The position numbers were made by a program, and so were the translations under genes. A stretch of 7,078 nucleotides of DNA, taken from the NCBI GenBank assembly GCA_022563615.1, contig JADFMZ010000165.1, forward strand, positions 1 through 7,078, in the 5' to 3' direction. Numbering within the stretch: the first letter of the stretch is position 1; each line of letters starts with the position of its first letter. Source of the stretch: Planctomycetota bacterium (GTDB lineage: Bacteria > Planctomycetota > Phycisphaerae > UBA1845). The notes beneath the pieces are model-generated. The model worked only from the letters and a program-made list of their open reading frames with translations. It was not told where the DNA came from and did no database searches. Positions 6,422-7,078 of this stretch are shown here, piece after piece.

Positions 6422-6689
6422 CTGCTTACTCCTCATCAAGAAAACGAACACTATCGTTAATGCGCCGGGTTGGTCTTATAGCCTATTCCTACTCCGGCGT
6501 CTGGGGAAACCGAAGATTCGCGTCGCTGCTCAACAACTTCTGACAATTTCGACGCCTTTGGGATGGTTTCTGAGCATGGAGCCGAAGGGTTCGTATCCAG
6601 AAAGGAGGCGGCTATGCGCCGGCGGGCAAGACCCCGATACGGACGACCGACTGAAAAGACTGCTATTCCCACGCCGATCTCGGCCAACG
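6422..6689. other. Gap between two minus-strand genes
   Basis: This 268-base stretch should hold the promoter of the third propeller gene on the minus strand. A TATAAG at 6480-6475 (minus strand) could serve as a -10 element, but no convincing -35 partner is seen at the usual distance. No strong terminator follows the gene that stops at 6690. A minus-strand frame at 6687-6457 begins with TTG, lacks a ribosome binding site and does not look like a protein. Most of the small plus-strand frame at 6614-6706 lies here. Confidence 0.35.
6429..6433 (-). promoter_or_regulatory. Ribosome binding site deciding the third propeller start
   Basis: AGGAG on the minus strand, 7 bases ahead of GTG 6421. It falls inside the reading frame if ATG 6436 or GTG 6451 were the start, and neither of those has a comparable site. 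The protein from 6421 begins M-Q-A-I-F-R-V-R and has a signal peptide of normal length. Confidence 0.5.
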
Positions 6690-6706
6690 TCAGCGTTGCG
6701 GCGTAA
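6614..6706 (+). CDS. Possible 30-codon small protein with a strong ribosome binding site
   Basis: A short plus-strand frame of 30 codons ending in TAA at 6704-6706. AAAGGAGG (6601-6608) sits 5 bases ahead of ATG 6614, a close match to the consensus and among the strongest Shine-Dalgarno sequences in the window. The product begins M-R-R-R-A-R-P-R-Y and is basic, with no membrane segment. It overlaps the last bases of the minus-strand gene to its right (stop at 6690) and otherwise lies in the gap between two minus-strand genes. I do not recognise it. A chance match is quite possible, because no promoter or terminator is evident. Confidence 0.25.
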   Translation: MRRRARPRYGRPTEKTAIPTPISANVSVAA

Positions 6707-7078
6707 CCGGTTCGACCTCGCCGTCGGCAAGACCCAGCCGAAGAGGCTCCGCCGATACGATCGTTGTCCAGACGCCGTCCACGAGAAGATCAAGCTCAAG
6801 GTCAAAAATCTGCGGCCACGCCTCGGTTGGAACTCGATCTGCGGACAGCGCAATTAGCAGGGTTGAGTCCTCACGAATCGTCCATTCATCGCGAGGGATG
6901 TCGATGCGAACATCGCCGCCGTAGGCTTGATTGGAAAGCCGAACGATGACGTCCCCGTTCAAGGATGGTTCCGAAATACCGCGAATCTGCACGGTGAACA
7001 GGACGGCCCCTTCGCGCGTCACGTCTGGACCCGTCTCGATTACGATCAAACCCGGCCCCATGTCGTCGTCGTTCGAAT
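6690..7078 (-). CDS. Hypothetical protein, C-terminal part (5' end outside window)
   Basis: The C-terminal 129 codons of a minus-strand protein; the frame remains open to the window edge, so the true start is probably outside. An ATG at 7061 exists but has no ribosome binding site, and the residues before it (S-N-D-D-D) continue the frame. The visible part has an acidic lead-in, then alternating hydrophobic residues typical of beta strands (GLIVIETG, AVLFTVQIRG, GDVIVRLSN, STLLIALSA, IFDLELDLLVDG, WTTIVSAEPLRLGL), and ends in an acidic, proline-containing tail (ADGEVEPVTPQR). No membrane helix, cysteine or catalytic motif is seen. A secreted or lipid-anchored beta-sandwich domain would fit, but I do not recognise the family. 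It is codirectional with the propeller gene further left, 268 bases away. Confidence 0.6.
   Translation of the reverse strand, partial: SNDDDMGPGLIVIETGPDVTREGAVLFTVQIRGISEPSLNGDVIVRLSNQAYGGDVRIDIPRDEWTIREDSTLLIALSADRVPTEAWPQIFDLELDLLVDGVWTTIVSAEPLRLGLADGEVEPVTPQR

Noticed and set aside
6457..6687. Minus-strand frame of 76 codons in the gap between the propeller and the right-edge gene
   Set aside because: TTG start without a ribosome binding site and no recognisable protein character.
1..7078. CRISPR array, tRNA, rRNA, insertion sequence or defence island
   Set aside because: No spaced direct repeats, no tRNA-like cloverleaf, no transposase or terminal repeats, and no nuclease, helicase or toxin-antitoxin-like protein found on either strand.

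Overview
The window looks like ordinary chromosomal DNA from a GC-rich Gram-negative bacterium (high-50s % GC by eye), most likely of the Planctomycetota. The basis is indirect: a sodium:solute symporter with a long charged loop, a small five-helix membrane protein of a type I associate with planctomycetes, and three exported PQQ-like beta-propellers sharing an N-terminal W-P-x-aromatic-R/G-G motif, a protein class abundant in Planctomycetota, Acidobacteriota and Verrucomicrobiota. There is no rRNA, tRNA or other taxonomic marker, so the assignment is an inference.

Layout. The left third carries four plus-strand genes: the C-terminal two thirds of a sodium:solute symporter (1-1017, open at the left edge), a YbgC/FadM-like hotdog acyl-CoA thioesterase (1086-1526), a GYD-domain protein (1618-1914) and a 153-residue multi-helix membrane protein (2097-2558). 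The gaps (68, 91 and 182 bases) and hairpins behind three of the stops argue against one tight operon. The middle holds two plus-strand PQQ-like propellers 44 bases apart (2646-3878 and 3923-5170), probably cotranscribed, one with a Sec-type signal peptide and one a probable lipoprotein. A third, minus-strand propeller (5216-6421) converges on the second with only 45 bases between the stops; these two are visibly paralogous. At the right edge is the C-terminal part of an unrecognised minus-strand protein (6690-7078, open at the right edge), after a 268-base gap that also holds a 30-codon plus-strand ORF with a strong Shine-Dalgarno sequence.

How they may work together. The three propellers are predicted outside the cytoplasm, carry repeated G-x-x-x-W blade signatures and show no attached haem, dehydrogenase, kinase or protease domain. 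They are best read as exported scaffold, binding or assembly proteins (BamB-like in fold); PQQ binding is not established. The left-hand genes are metabolic or transport functions with no evident mechanistic link to them. I see no mobile element, CRISPR array, tRNA, rRNA or defence system. The features most worth follow-up are the propeller cluster with its convergent paralogous pair, the orphan membrane protein, and the small ORF.
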